Assembly (NCBI RefSeq): GCF_040549525.1
Contig: NZ_JBEPTM010000003.1
Coordinates: 124,001-188,000 of the forward strand
Source: Lacisediminihabitans sp040549525
GTDB taxonomy: Bacteria > Actinomycetota > Actinomycetes > Actinomycetales > Microbacteriaceae
Direction of reading: 5' to 3'
DNA length: 64,000 nucleotides
The position numbers were made by a program, and so were the translations under genes. Positions within the stretch are counted from its first letter, which is position 1, and every line of letters begins with the position of its first letter. Shown piece by piece: positions 1 through 7,953 of this stretch. The notes under the pieces are model-generated. The model saw only the letters and a list, made by a program, of their open reading frames with translations, ran no database searches and was not told the origin of the DNA.

Positions 1-186
1 AGCGTGGCGTTCGGGCATCCGTTCGAGGCCATCACCGTCCAGAAGCTCGCGAGGCTGCGGCGCCTCTCCGCCGCCTGGTGCGCAGTGCATCCCGGCGATC
101 ACCGGAACATTCGAATCGACGCCATCTCCGTGATCGCGCCCGTCATGGGGCCTCCGCAGATCGACCACCTGGAGCGGGTGTTCTGA
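1..186 (+). CDS. YraN family (UPF0102) protein, 3' end only
   Basis: Only the last 61 codons are present; the frame is open from base 1 and stops at 184-186. The residues match the C-terminal end of the small YraN/UPF0102 family, whose fold resembles Holliday-junction resolvase/restriction endonucleases; the segment GHPFEAITVQKLARLRRLSA followed by a short strand RIDAISVI is typical of that end. The catalytic N-terminal half is outside the window. The stop codon overlaps the ATG of the comM-like gene (ATGA), so the two are translationally coupled. The order yraN-comM-dprA is common in actinobacteria, which supports the call. No specific substrate can be assigned. Confidence 0.85.
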   Translation, partial: SVAFGHPFEAITVQKLARLRRLSAAWCAVHPGDHRNIRIDAISVIAPVMGPPQIDHLERVF

Positions 187-1715
187 TGGCGATCGCGCAT
201 ACGACCGCGGTGGCGCTCCTCGGTCTCACTGGCACGCTCGTGGATGTCGAGGCCGACATCTCGAGCAACCTCCCCTCCTTCGTGCTCATCGGCCTCCCCG
301 ATGCTGCCCTCAACGAAGCGAGAGATCGGGTTCGCGCCGCCGCGACGAATTCCGGATGCCCGCTGCCGAACCGCAAACTCACTGTCAATCTCTCGCCGGC
401 CGCCCTTCCCAAACACGGATCGGGGTTCGACCTCGCGATCGCAATGGCGGTGCTCGCTGCGGCGGAGATGATCTCGCCCGACTCGGTCTCCCGGGTCGTG
501 CACCTCGGTGAGCTTGGCCTCGACGGTCGGCTGCGACCGATCGCGGGCATCCTCCCGGCGGTTCTCGCCGCCTCCCGCGCGGGAGCAGCAATCGTCATGG
601 TGCCCGCAGGCAACGCGGGGGAGGCGGGACTCGTGCCCGGGATCCGGGTCGTGCCCGTCGCTTCCCTGCGGGACGCCGCGATCTGGCACGGCGGCGCACT
701 CGAGCCGGTCGAGGTCGAGGCGATCGAAGCGCCCCGCATCGACGAGCCGGTGGACGACGGTCTCGACCTCTCCGACATCGTCGGCAACGAGGATGCGATC
801 GAGGCTCTCACCGTTGCGGCCGCGGGAGGGCACCACCTCTTCCTTCTCGGGCCTCCCGGCGCCGGAAAGACCATGCTCGCCGCCCGGCTCCCCGGGCTCC
901 TTCCCGATCTCGGGGCCGAGGACGCGCTGGAGGTGAGCTCGATCCGCTCACTGGCGGGGCTTCCCGTGGGCGCGAGCCTTGCGCTGAGGCCACCGCTGGA
1001 ATCCCCTCACCACACCGCCACGGCAGCGTCGCTGGTCGGGGGTGGAAGTGGTGTGATCCGTCCCGGGGCGGCAGCGCGCGCGTCACACGGAGTGCTGTTC
1101 CTCGACGAGGCTCCCGAGTTCCAACCGGCGGCACTCGACGCGCTGCGCCAACCGCTCGAGGCCGGCGTGGTCAGCATCCACCGGGCCAATGCGGTCGCAC
1201 ATTTTCCCGCCCGATTCCAACTCGTCATGGCGGCGAATCCGTGTCCGTGCGGACAGTACGGCGCCACCGACTCCGACTGTGTGTGCACTCCCCATGTGCG
1301 CCGCCGGTACCTCGCACGACTGTCGGGACCTCTGATGGATCGCATCGATATCCAGCTGCGTGTCAGCAGGGTCACGGCGGTGCGTCTCCGGCTCGGTGAC
1401 GAAAACCCGAGCGCCTCCACGGCGGCAGCCCGCCGACGGGTGACGGATGCCCGGGCGGCCGCTGCCGAACGTCTCGCGGGCACACCATGGCGCCTCAACT
1501 CGCAGGTGCCCGGGGCGTGGTTGCGCAGCAGGGAACGGCGCCTCGGACCGGCGACGACCGCGTCGATCGACCGGGCTCTCGAACGAGGGGGTCTCACCAT
1601 GCGTGGTTACGACCGGGTGCTCCGGCTCGGATGGTCGGTCGCCGACCTCGCCGAAGCGACCATCCCCACCGCCGACCACATCGGTCGTGCGCTCTATCTG
1701 AGGAGGGCACTGTGA
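186..1715 (+). CDS. comM: ComM/YifB-like Mg-chelatase-family AAA+ ATPase
   Basis: A 509-residue AAA+ ATPase of the YifB/ComM family. In characterised members this is a hexameric helicase that promotes branch migration during natural transformation. Seen here: an N-terminal ChlI-like domain (about residues 20-165, with VEADISSNLPSFVLIGLPD), a Walker A motif GPPGAGKT at about 222-229, a Walker B segment VLFLDEAPEF near 300, and the family cysteine cluster NPCPCGQYG followed by DSDCVC. The C-terminal Mg-chelatase domain ends in a three-helix segment. The ATG at 186 overlaps the yraN stop, and the comM stop overlaps the GTG of dprA, so the three genes form one operon. A longer upstream reading in the same frame was rejected because it would overlap yraN heavily. 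Confidence 0.93.
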   Translation: MAIAHTTAVALLGLTGTLVDVEADISSNLPSFVLIGLPDAALNEARDRVRAAATNSGCPLPNRKLTVNLSPAALPKHGSGFDLAIAMAVLAAAEMISPDSVSRVVHLGELGLDGRLRPIAGILPAVLAASRAGAAIVMVPAGNAGEAGLVPGIRVVPVASLRDAAIWHGGALEPVEVEAIEAPRIDEPVDDGLDLSDIVGNEDAIEALTVAAAGGHHLFLLGPPGAGKTMLAARLPGLLPDLGAEDALEVSSIRSLAGLPVGASLALRPPLESPHHTATAASLVGGGSGVIRPGAAARASHGVLFLDEAPEFQPAALDALRQPLEAGVVSIHRANAVAHFPARFQLVMAANPCPCGQYGATDSDCVCTPHVRRRYLARLSGPLMDRIDIQLRVSRVTAVRLRLGDENPSASTAAARRRVTDARAAAAERLAGTPWRLNSQVPGAWLRSRERRLGPATTASIDRALERGGLTMRGYDRVLRLGWSVADLAEATIPTADHIGRALYLRRAL

Positions 1716-2977
1716 AGCAGGCCATCGCGAGCACGGCCATCGAGAGAGGAACCACCATGAGCATGTTCGGACTGGACGGCGCCGAGATCACGGGCCTCGT
1801 GCGCATCCTCTGCCCAGATCCCGATCGCGGCACGGTGTGGGAGCTGTTCGCTCGCGCCAGCTGGACGGGCATCGCCGAACCCGGCGATCGCGCGGCCGGT
1901 GAACTCGTGGCCGCTCTCGGGCCGGACGGAGCGCTGGCGGCATTGGTCGAGGCGTGGCCTGTGGCCCGCATCACGGATGCCGCCTCCGCCGCCGGATCGG
2001 ACCTCTCGGCCGCAGACATCGAATCCGCCCTCGCCCGCTGGAGCCCCCGGCTCAAGTCAGGGGTGGCACTCGTGGCTCTCCGGCAGGCCGTTCGTTTCGC
2101 GGTACAGCTCCTCGTGCCGGGTGACCCCTCCTGGCCGACCGGGGTCGACGACCTCGGTTCCCATGCCCCGATCGCCCTCTGGCTGCGGGGCAACGCGTCG
2201 GCGCTGGCCGCAGCGGAGCACTCGATCGCTCTCGTCGGAGCGCGTGCCGCGACCGGCTACGGCGAGCACATCACGATGGAGGCATCCGCGGGGCTCGTGG
2301 ATCGCGGTTTTGCGATCATCTCCGGTGCCGCCTACGGCATCGACGGGATGGCACACCGTGCCGCGCTCGCGAGCTCTGGCCAGACCGTGGCGATCCTCGC
2401 CGGCGGTGTGGACCGGTTCTATCCCAGCGGCCACGACGCGTTGCTCGCCCGCATCGTCGAGGCCGGCGCCGTCATCTCCGAGTTGCCGTGCGGTTCTCCG
2501 CCGACGAAGTGGCGCTTCCTGCAACGCAACAGGTTGATCGCTGCGGCGAGCCAGGCGACCATAGTGCTCGAGGCGGGCTGGCGCTCGGGTTCGCTCAACA
2601 CCGCCGGACACGCCGCGTCACTCGGTCGGCCCATCGGAGCGGTGCCCGGCCCGGTTACCTCGGCGGCATCCGCGGGCTGCCATCGGCTCATCCGGGACTA
2701 TCTGGCGACCCTCGTGACATCCGCCGCCGAGATGGCCGAGCTGGTGCCCGGAGCGGAAGCGCAGGAAATCCCCGTCTCGGCGGACAGTCGTCCGGTCGCG
2801 AGCTCCCTGCGTGTTCGCCTCAGCGACGCACTCAGCGCTCGCGCGCCACGATCGGTGGACGACCTCGCTGCTCGGTCGGGCCTGTCCGTGGCAGAGGTGC
2901 AGGCCGAACTCGGATCAATGCAGATTGACGGCGAGGCCGCGGAGCGGGAACGGGGGTGGATCGCTCGCCATCCGTGA
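1712..2977 (+). CDS. dprA: DNA-processing protein DprA
   Basis: 421-residue DprA/Smf protein, which in transformable bacteria binds incoming single-stranded DNA and loads RecA. The Rossmann-like core is plain: SIALVGARAATGYGEHI, then the family hallmarks SGAAYGIDGMAHRAAL, LAGGVDRFYPSGH, ISELPCGSPPTKWRFLQRNR and VLEAGWRSGSLNTAGHA. An N-terminal SAM-like helical region and a C-terminal winged-helix-like segment (from about residue 355) flank it. I chose the GTG at 1712 because AGGAGG (1701-1706) lies 5 bases upstream and it overlaps the comM stop; an ATG at 1757 with its own GAGAGGA is a reasonable alternative and would remove 15 residues. Last gene of the yraN-comM-dprA operon; convergent with the next small gene. 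Confidence 0.93.
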   Translation: MKQAIASTAIERGTTMSMFGLDGAEITGLVRILCPDPDRGTVWELFARASWTGIAEPGDRAAGELVAALGPDGALAALVEAWPVARITDAASAAGSDLSAADIESALARWSPRLKSGVALVALRQAVRFAVQLLVPGDPSWPTGVDDLGSHAPIALWLRGNASALAAAEHSIALVGARAATGYGEHITMEASAGLVDRGFAIISGAAYGIDGMAHRAALASSGQTVAILAGGVDRFYPSGHDALLARIVEAGAVISELPCGSPPTKWRFLQRNRLIAAASQATIVLEAGWRSGSLNTAGHAASLGRPIGAVPGPVTSAASAGCHRLIRDYLATLVTSAAEMAELVPGAEAQEIPVSADSRPVASSLRVRLSDALSARAPRSVDDLAARSGLSVAEVQAELGSMQIDGEAAERERGWIARHP

Positions 2978-3026
2978 CGGCGGCGCAATCGGTGCCTCAC
3001 CGCGCATCGGTGGCCGAATCGGAGTT

Positions 3027-3266
3027 TCAGCGCCCGGGGGGACGACCGGCCGGCGGCGTGCTCTGCCTGTCCCTCCGAGACTGGTCTCTCCGATAGCGAC
3101 GGACTGACGTGACCGCGCTCACGATCGCCAACGCGATGGCGAGAAGTCCGAGGAGCGCCCTTCCCGGCACAAGGAGGAGGATCGAAACACCCACTGCGAT
3201 GAGGATCACGGGCGCAGTAAGGAGCACAGGGTTGAATCGGTCTGTGTCGGCGGTCGGTTCGGTCAT
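3027..3266 (-). CDS. small two-helix membrane protein, unknown function
   Basis: A 79-residue protein not recognised beyond its topology. After a short polar N-terminus (MTEPTADTDRF) there are two hydrophobic segments, about residues 12-30 and 32-48, separated by a tight turn with PGR, and then a very basic, arginine-rich cytoplasmic tail. The ATG at 3266 was chosen because the N-terminal extension in the same frame is arginine/proline-rich junk; a CATGAT box ends 6 bases before this ATG, compatible with a leaderless transcript. It is convergent with dprA (49-bp gap) and divergent from the CpdA-like gene. Codon third positions are GC-rich like the neighbours, supporting a real gene. Confidence 0.6.
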   Translation of the reverse strand: MTEPTADTDRFNPVLLTAPVILIAVGVSILLLVPGRALLGLLAIALAIVSAVTSVRRYRRDQSRRDRQSTPPAGRPPGR

Positions 3267-3343
3267 GGGCCAATCATGTCGTGCAATCGACGAGATGGCG
3301 CTCCTCCCTCGATCCCCGCAGCCCCGTTCGGCCCCACGCCGGG

Positions 3344-3379
3344 GGATCGACGCCGGCGGATCGACGCCGGCGGATCGAC
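3344..3379 (+). repeat. 14-bp tandem repeat, about 2.5 copies
   Basis: The unit GGATCGACGCCGGC occurs at 3344-3357 and 3358-3371 and again partially from 3372. It lies in the short divergent intergenic region ahead of the CpdA-like gene. It may be replication slippage; no regulatory role is evident. Confidence 0.75.
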
Positions 3380-3427
3380 ACCAACGACCCGCCACCGACC
3401 TGCGGGCCGCCACTCTAGGGTGGAGTG

Positions 3428-4387
3428 GTGATCCAGTTCGGACAGTACGCCGCACCCACGCACGTGATCGCTCACCTCAGCGATACCCATTTCCTCGGCG
3501 CCGATGAACGGGGCGGCGCGCGAGCGCTCTACGGGAAGATCGACACCCATCGCAACCTGCGGCGGGCGTTGGAGCAGTTGGAGCGATCAGGGACCACTCC
3601 CGCGGCCATCGTCTTCACCGGTGATCTCACCGACCTGGCCGAAGAGGATGCCTACCGAGAACTTCGCCAGATCGTCGAGCCGGCGGCGGCGCGGATGGGC
3701 TCAACTGTCGTTTGGGTGATGGGAAATCACGACGAGCGGCAGCGGTTCGCCAAAGACCTCTACGACGAGCGCCCGACAGGGGATGCCACCCCACGACCGC
3801 AGAACCGCGTCCACGACATCGACGGGCTGCGCATCATCGCGTTCGACAGCACGGTGCCGGGATTCCACCATGGGGACATCACCGTCGAACAGCGTGAATG
3901 GCTCGCCAGCGAGCTTTCGACCGTCGCTCCCCACGGCACTCTTCTCGCCCTCCATCACCCACCGATCCCGACGCCGATCGACCTCATGGCGCTGCTCGAA
4001 CTGCGGGGCCAACCGGCGCTGGCCGAGGTGATCCGAGGCACGGATGTGCGCGGTATCCTCGCCGGCCACCTCCACTACGCCACGCACAGCACCTTCGCCG
4101 GAATCCCCGTCTCGGTCGCCGCAGCAACCTGTTACACGATGGACTTGAGCGCGCCGGCGCACGCCCTGTCGGGCATCGATGGAGGACAGTCGTTCAACCT
4201 GCTTCAGGTCTATGACGAGCAGATCGTGCACTCGGTGGTTCCGATCGGCGAACACGCTCAGGTGAGTGGCTTCAGTTCCGGATTCGTGGAGAGGATGGCT
4301 GCCCTCAGCCCGGACCGACGTCTCGACATCTTCTCGAACAAGTCCTCCACCGTGTCGATCGCGGATGTGGAGGAGGGGCGCGCCTGA
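3428..4387 (+). CDS. CpdA-like metallophosphoesterase (cyclic-nucleotide phosphodiesterase family)
   Basis: A 319-residue calcineurin-like phosphoesterase. All five metal-binding motifs are visible in order: DTH (near residue 22), GDLTD, GNHDE, HHPP and GHLHYATHS. This is the class III phosphodiesterase architecture of CpdA and Rv0805, which hydrolyse 3',5'-cAMP; substrate preference in this protein is inferred only. There is no signal peptide, so it should be cytoplasmic. Two in-frame GTGs stand at 3425 and 3428. I prefer 3428: a TAGGGT box (3416-3421) ends exactly 6 bases before it, the spacing seen for leaderless genes elsewhere in this window, and no Shine-Dalgarno sequence is present. 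A GTG at 3425 would add one residue. Confidence 0.87.
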   Translation: MIQFGQYAAPTHVIAHLSDTHFLGADERGGARALYGKIDTHRNLRRALEQLERSGTTPAAIVFTGDLTDLAEEDAYRELRQIVEPAAARMGSTVVWVMGNHDERQRFAKDLYDERPTGDATPRPQNRVHDIDGLRIIAFDSTVPGFHHGDITVEQREWLASELSTVAPHGTLLALHHPPIPTPIDLMALLELRGQPALAEVIRGTDVRGILAGHLHYATHSTFAGIPVSVAAATCYTMDLSAPAHALSGIDGGQSFNLLQVYDEQIVHSVVPIGEHAQVSGFSSGFVERMAALSPDRRLDIFSNKSSTVSIADVEEGRA

Positions 4388-4482
4388 GCCCGCCGCACTC
4401 CTTCAGCGATCCCGCGGCGGTGATCGACATCCGCGGCTGTGCCTGCGGCGATGCGTGTGACGGAAGGACGCACTCAAGCCGC

Positions 4483-4566
4483 GCGCGAGCGGGTCATCCG
4501 CCGGAAATCATCGCCGTGCAGCACGCGCGAGCGGGTCATCCGCCGGAAATCATCGCCGTGCAGCAC
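4483..4566 (+). repeat. perfect 42-bp tandem duplication upstream of xerC
   Basis: Two identical 42-bp units, 4483-4524 and 4525-4566, directly abut. Each starts GCGCGAGCGGGTCATC and ends GTGCAGCAC. The duplication ends 9 bases before the preferred xerC start and keeps the upstream frame open (42 is a multiple of 3), which artificially extends the reading frame. No dif-like palindrome is apparent within the unit. Confidence 0.95.
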
Positions 4567-4575
4567 GATGGAGAC

Positions 4576-5478
4576 GTGCAACTGCAACGCGCTGTCGACG
4601 ACTTCACGGTGTACCTCGCCGCCGAGCGGGGCTTCAGCGCGCACACCGTGCGGTCCTATCGCTCGGATCTCGGCCAGCTCAGAGCCTTCGCTCACGCTCG
4701 TGGGGTCGAGGAGGCAGATCAGGTCTCCCTCGAGCTGCTGCGGGACTGGCTCTGGCAGGGTTCCCAGGCCGGCCTGGCGCGGTCAACTCTCGCTCGACGG
4801 TCGGCGGCGGTACGCGGACTCACCTCGTGGCTTGCGAAGACCGACCGCGTGACCGGCGACACAGCATCCCGGCTCAAGTCCCCTCGCTCCGACCATCACC
4901 TTCCCCGCGTTCTCACCGGTGCGCAGATGGAAGGGATCCTTCGGACCCTCGAAGAGCGCGCCGCGACCGACGATCCGGAGGCCGTACGCGACCTCGCCGT
5001 GATCGAACTCCTCTATGCATCGGCACTTCGGGTGAGCGAGGTCACCGGTCTCAATATCTCCCGTGTCGACTTCGAGCGACTGACGGTGCGGGTCACCGGC
5101 AAGGGATCCAAGGAACGTGTGGTGCCGTTCGGGGTTCCCGCCAAGCGGGCGATCGAGCGGTATCTCGCCGTCGCCCGCCCCGTTCTGGCGGCGGGCACGA
5201 CGGAGGCTCTCTTCCTCTCCGGACGGGGAGCGCGCCTCGGCACCCGAGCCGTCTACTCCCTCGTGTCGACGCTGCTGTCCACCATCCCGGGCACCGGACC
5301 GTCCGGTCCGCACGCCCTACGGCACACGGCTGCCACCCACCTGCTCGACGGGGGCGCCGACCTCCGCGCGGTGCAGGAGATGCTGGGCCACGCAAGCCTC
5401 GGCACGACCCAGATCTATACTCACGTCTCGGCGGAGCGGCTCAAGGAGAGCTATCGATCGGCGCATCCGCGCGCGTGA
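4576..5478 (+). CDS. xerC: tyrosine recombinase XerC
   Basis: A 300-residue site-specific tyrosine recombinase, the size of XerC, which with XerD resolves chromosome dimers at dif. The N-terminal SAM-like core-binding domain covers about residues 1-90; the catalytic domain follows. All catalytic residues can be placed: R152 in SALRVSEV, K176 in TGKGSKE, H246 and R249 in PHALRH, H272 in GHASLG, and the nucleophile Y281 in IYTHV. The start GTG at 4576 gives the usual family length and has GATGGAG just upstream (4567-4573). The same frame is open back to 4420, but that part consists of the 42-bp duplication and does not resemble XerC. The position near dprA and before rpsB is the normal one for actinobacterial xerC. 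Confidence 0.92.
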   Translation: MQLQRAVDDFTVYLAAERGFSAHTVRSYRSDLGQLRAFAHARGVEEADQVSLELLRDWLWQGSQAGLARSTLARRSAAVRGLTSWLAKTDRVTGDTASRLKSPRSDHHLPRVLTGAQMEGILRTLEERAATDDPEAVRDLAVIELLYASALRVSEVTGLNISRVDFERLTVRVTGKGSKERVVPFGVPAKRAIERYLAVARPVLAAGTTEALFLSGRGARLGTRAVYSLVSTLLSTIPGTGPSGPHALRHTAATHLLDGGADLRAVQEMLGHASLGTTQIYTHVSAERLKESYRSAHPRA

Positions 5479-5566
5479 TATCGGTGGTCTCCGGCCGCCG
5501 GCCGCCGGCGTACGCGGACGACGACCGACACGTTGCGGAGCGAACCCGTCGCCTGGCGACACCGAG

Positions 5567-5923
5567 TCAGCTGTCGACGACCCCCACGAAGACGCCGCCG
5601 ATCTCGTCGAATTCCTGGCGGGCGAGTCCGGCCGCCGGCTCGGGCAGGTCCCAGATGTCGTGGTCTGAGCAGCTGAGGTAGGTGAACTGCGGCCACCATT
5701 TCTTGGGGCGCGCTGATTCTGTGCGACCACAGATGTCGCAGGTCAGCTGTACCCAGACCGGTCGGCGCCCCGTGCGATTCGCCCGGGACTGCAGCAGCCA
5801 CGCCGGCGGATCCGATTCGAGCGCCGCGAGATCCTCTTCCGAGATCCAGCCGGGGATGTCATGGCGTTGTGCCATCTCGAGCGGGATATCGAGGCGCTGG
5901 GCGGCATCGCGTCGGCTGATCAT
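5567..5923 (-). CDS. conserved small zinc-ribbon-like protein, function unknown
   Basis: A 118-residue cytoplasmic protein I do not recognise by function. Its N-terminus (ISRRDAAQRLDIPLEMAQRH) could be a small helical, DNA-binding-like segment. The centre holds CDICGR followed about 20 residues later by SCSDHD, a possible Cys/His metal site. The C-terminus is acidic and aliphatic. The ATG at 5923 is preceded by TATCGT (5931-5936 on the plus strand) with a 7-base gap, fitting a leaderless mRNA; an ATG at 5941 would add six residues. It lies 29 bases downstream of the M23 peptidase on the same strand and is convergent with xerC. Confidence 0.7.
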   Translation of the reverse strand: MISRRDAAQRLDIPLEMAQRHDIPGWISEEDLAALESDPPAWLLQSRANRTGRRPVWVQLTCDICGRTESARPKKWWPQFTYLSCSDHDIWDLPEPAAGLARQEFDEIGGVFVGVVDS

Positions 5924-5952
5924 TGTTCCAACGATAGTCATCGTGTGGGGCG

Positions 5953-6540
5953 TCACGGCGGCCGGTCCAGTGCTCGCGTCGGCAGCAACACCGATCGCGG
6001 AATGCCTCCGAGGTAGTTGAGTGGCGAGACATACTCCCCGTAGCGACGGACGCCGAAGTGCAGGCACGCTGAACTGCAATGACCGGAGAGCAGGTGCCCG
6101 ACGATCTGCCCGCGAAGAATCGCTGTGCCCGCCGGCAGCGCGGATTCCACGGGTTCGTAGCTGGAGACCACCCCATCCGCATGCCGGATCGAGAGGACGG
6201 GTCGATCGACGACCACGCCGGCGAAGTACACGACGCCCTCATCCGGCGCCCTCACCGCGGACCCCTCCGTCGCGGCGATGTCGATTCCCCGGTGACCGGC
6301 GGCGTAGGGGGTTGCTGGTGCGATGAAGGGCTTCACGATCGGATGAGGCGCAGCAACCGGCCAGGCCCAGTTGGTGGTCGCCCCCGCCGCGGCATGCGCC
6401 ACTGCCGGCACGGGGGAGACCGATGCCGACAGCAGAACACTCAGGATCACCAGGCGACTAAGCCTGGTCGGCCGGGCGGCCGCGAACGGGGACAACACCC
6501 GAACAGCATCCCCGAGGAGAGCGCGCGCGGCACGCGGCAT
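5953..6540 (-). CDS. secreted M23-family peptidase (murein hydrolase-like)
   Basis: A 195-residue exported protein. An N-terminal basic stretch and hydrophobic segment (LVILSVLLSASVSPVPAVAHA, about residues 29-49) form a Sec signal peptide. The rest is a compact lysostaphin-type M23 domain: the first zinc motif is HRGID, and the second site is CLHFG. The second motif normally reads HxH; here its first histidine is a cysteine, a variant I believe is frequent in actinobacterial proteins at this locus. Expected role: cleavage of peptidoglycan cross-bridges outside the cell, or a non-catalytic cell-wall function if zinc binding is lost. It is divergent from rpsB, also the usual context of this family. 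Confidence 0.85.
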   Translation of the reverse strand: MPRAARALLGDAVRVLSPFAAARPTRLSRLVILSVLLSASVSPVPAVAHAAAGATTNWAWPVAAPHPIVKPFIAPATPYAAGHRGIDIAATEGSAVRAPDEGVVYFAGVVVDRPVLSIRHADGVVSSYEPVESALPAGTAILRGQIVGHLLSGHCSSACLHFGVRRYGEYVSPLNYLGGIPRSVLLPTRALDRPP

Positions 6541-6611
6541 CCCTCAATCTGGAAGGGGAACGGCGAGCCAGCGCGTGGGGGAGGAGGGGAGCGGATGAAC
6601 TGCGCCCGGTG

Positions 6612-6826
6612 ATACACTTTCCGAAGCATCCCGCTCTGGCGGGGTGACTACGCGTGCCCACTGCATCTTCGGATGCGGCACTCCTCCACCAGTCTCCACC
6701 CGCACAAGCGGGTCGGGCGGACGTGTGCCGGGCACCAGGATTGGCCGCCGACCGGCGGTCATAACGAACTGAAATAGCGTCATGCCGTGCCCGGAAGGGC
6801 GTGTGACGCAGATAAGGAGACGGCTC
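6612..6826 (+). promoter_or_regulatory. rpsB promoter and structured leader
   Basis: A TACACT box at about 6612-6617 is a candidate -10 element, leaving a leader of about 200 nt before rpsB. The leader contains a perfect 6-bp hairpin (6698-6703 with 6708-6713, loop ACAA) and a second 6-bp hairpin (6744-6749 with 6754-6759, loop GACC). AAGGAGA (6814-6820) is the ribosome-binding site. Long structured leaders ahead of rpsB-tsf are used in many bacteria for S2 autoregulation; that this one works so is inference. Confidence 0.5.
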
Positions 6827-7942
6827 ATGGCCGTTGTAACCATCCGCCAGCTGCTCGACAGCGGCGTGCACTTCGGACACCAGACCCGCCGCTGGAACCC
6901 GAAGATGAAGCGATTCATCCTGACCGAGCGTTCGGGCAGCCACATCATCGACCTGCAGCAGTCGCTGCAGTACATCGACAAGACCTATGACTACGTCAAG
7001 GAGACGGTCGCCCACGGCGGCACCATCCTCTTCGTCGGCACCAAGAAGCAGGCCCAGGGATCGATCGCGGAGCAGGCGCAGCGCGTCGGCCAGCCCTTCG
7101 TGAACCAGCGCTGGCTCGGTGGACTCCTCACCAACTTCCAGACGGTTTCCAAGCGTCTCGCCCGCATGAAGGAACTCGAGGAGATCGACTTCGACGACAC
7201 CACGCGCGGCTACACCAAGAAGGAGCTGCTCATCCAGCGTCGCGAGCTCGTGAAGCTGCAGCGCTCGCTCGGCGGTATCCGCAACCTCACGAAGACCCCG
7301 TCCGCGATCTGGATCGTCGACACCAAGAAGGAGCACCTCGCGATCGACGAGGCGCACAAGCTCGGTATCCCGGTCATCGCGATCCTCGACACCAACTGCG
7401 ACCCCGACGAGGTCCAGTACCCCATCCCGGGTAATGACGACGCGATCCGTTCCGTCGGACTACTCACCCGCATCATTGCGGATGCCGCGGCCGAGGGCCT
7501 CATCCAGCGCCACCAGAAGGCGGAAGAGGGCACGGGTAACGTCTCCGCCGTCGAGCCGCTCGCCGAGTGGGAAGCGGAACTCCTCGGAGCATCCGAGACC
7601 CCGTCCACCGAGGCCGAGAAGATCGAGGCCGTCGATGGTCTCGTCACCTCGACCGAGTCGAACACCGCGGCTGTCGCCGAGGTCATCGCCTCCGAGGTTC
7701 CGGTCGAAGAGAACGACGCGGATGCCGTCGTCGCCGAGCACGAGGCCGCCGCTGACGCGACCATCGTCCCCGAGCACCACGTCGTGTCCGACGAGGAGGC
7801 CGAGGCGAAGATCGAGGCCGAGGCCACCGACGCCGAGAAGGCTCACCCCGCCGACGACAAGACCTCGGATGACAAGAAGGCCGACAAGAAGCCGGCCGCA
7901 TCGAAGCCTGCTGCAGCAAAGCCTGCTGCCGCCAAGAAGTAA
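6827..7942 (+). CDS. rpsB: 30S ribosomal protein S2 with long acidic/Ala-Lys C-terminal tail
   Basis: A 371-residue S2 protein, required for assembly of the 30S head and binding of S1-like factors. The core (about residues 1-250) is canonical: MAVVTIRQLLDSGVHFGHQT, FVGTKKQAQ, NQRWLGGLLTNFQT, WIVDTKKEHLAI, NCDPDEVQYPIPGNDDAIR. From about residue 255 there is an extension of roughly 115 residues, first acidic (Glu/Asp/Ala-rich) and then Lys/Ala/Pro-rich, ending AASKPAAAKPAAAKK. Family members usually stop at 250-300 residues. The ATG at 6827 has AAGGAGA 6 bases upstream. First gene of the rpsB-tsf operon; 11 bases separate it from tsf. Confidence 0.98.
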   Translation: MAVVTIRQLLDSGVHFGHQTRRWNPKMKRFILTERSGSHIIDLQQSLQYIDKTYDYVKETVAHGGTILFVGTKKQAQGSIAEQAQRVGQPFVNQRWLGGLLTNFQTVSKRLARMKELEEIDFDDTTRGYTKKELLIQRRELVKLQRSLGGIRNLTKTPSAIWIVDTKKEHLAIDEAHKLGIPVIAILDTNCDPDEVQYPIPGNDDAIRSVGLLTRIIADAAAEGLIQRHQKAEEGTGNVSAVEPLAEWEAELLGASETPSTEAEKIEAVDGLVTSTESNTAAVAEVIASEVPVEENDADAVVAEHEAAADATIVPEHHVVSDEEAEAKIEAEATDAEKAHPADDKTSDDKKADKKPAASKPAAAKPAAAKK

Positions 7943-7953
7943 GGGAAGCCGAC

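Noticed and set aside
4483..4566. dif recombination site or CRISPR-like repeat before xerC
   Set aside because: No 28-bp dif-type dyad, and the two copies abut without spacers.
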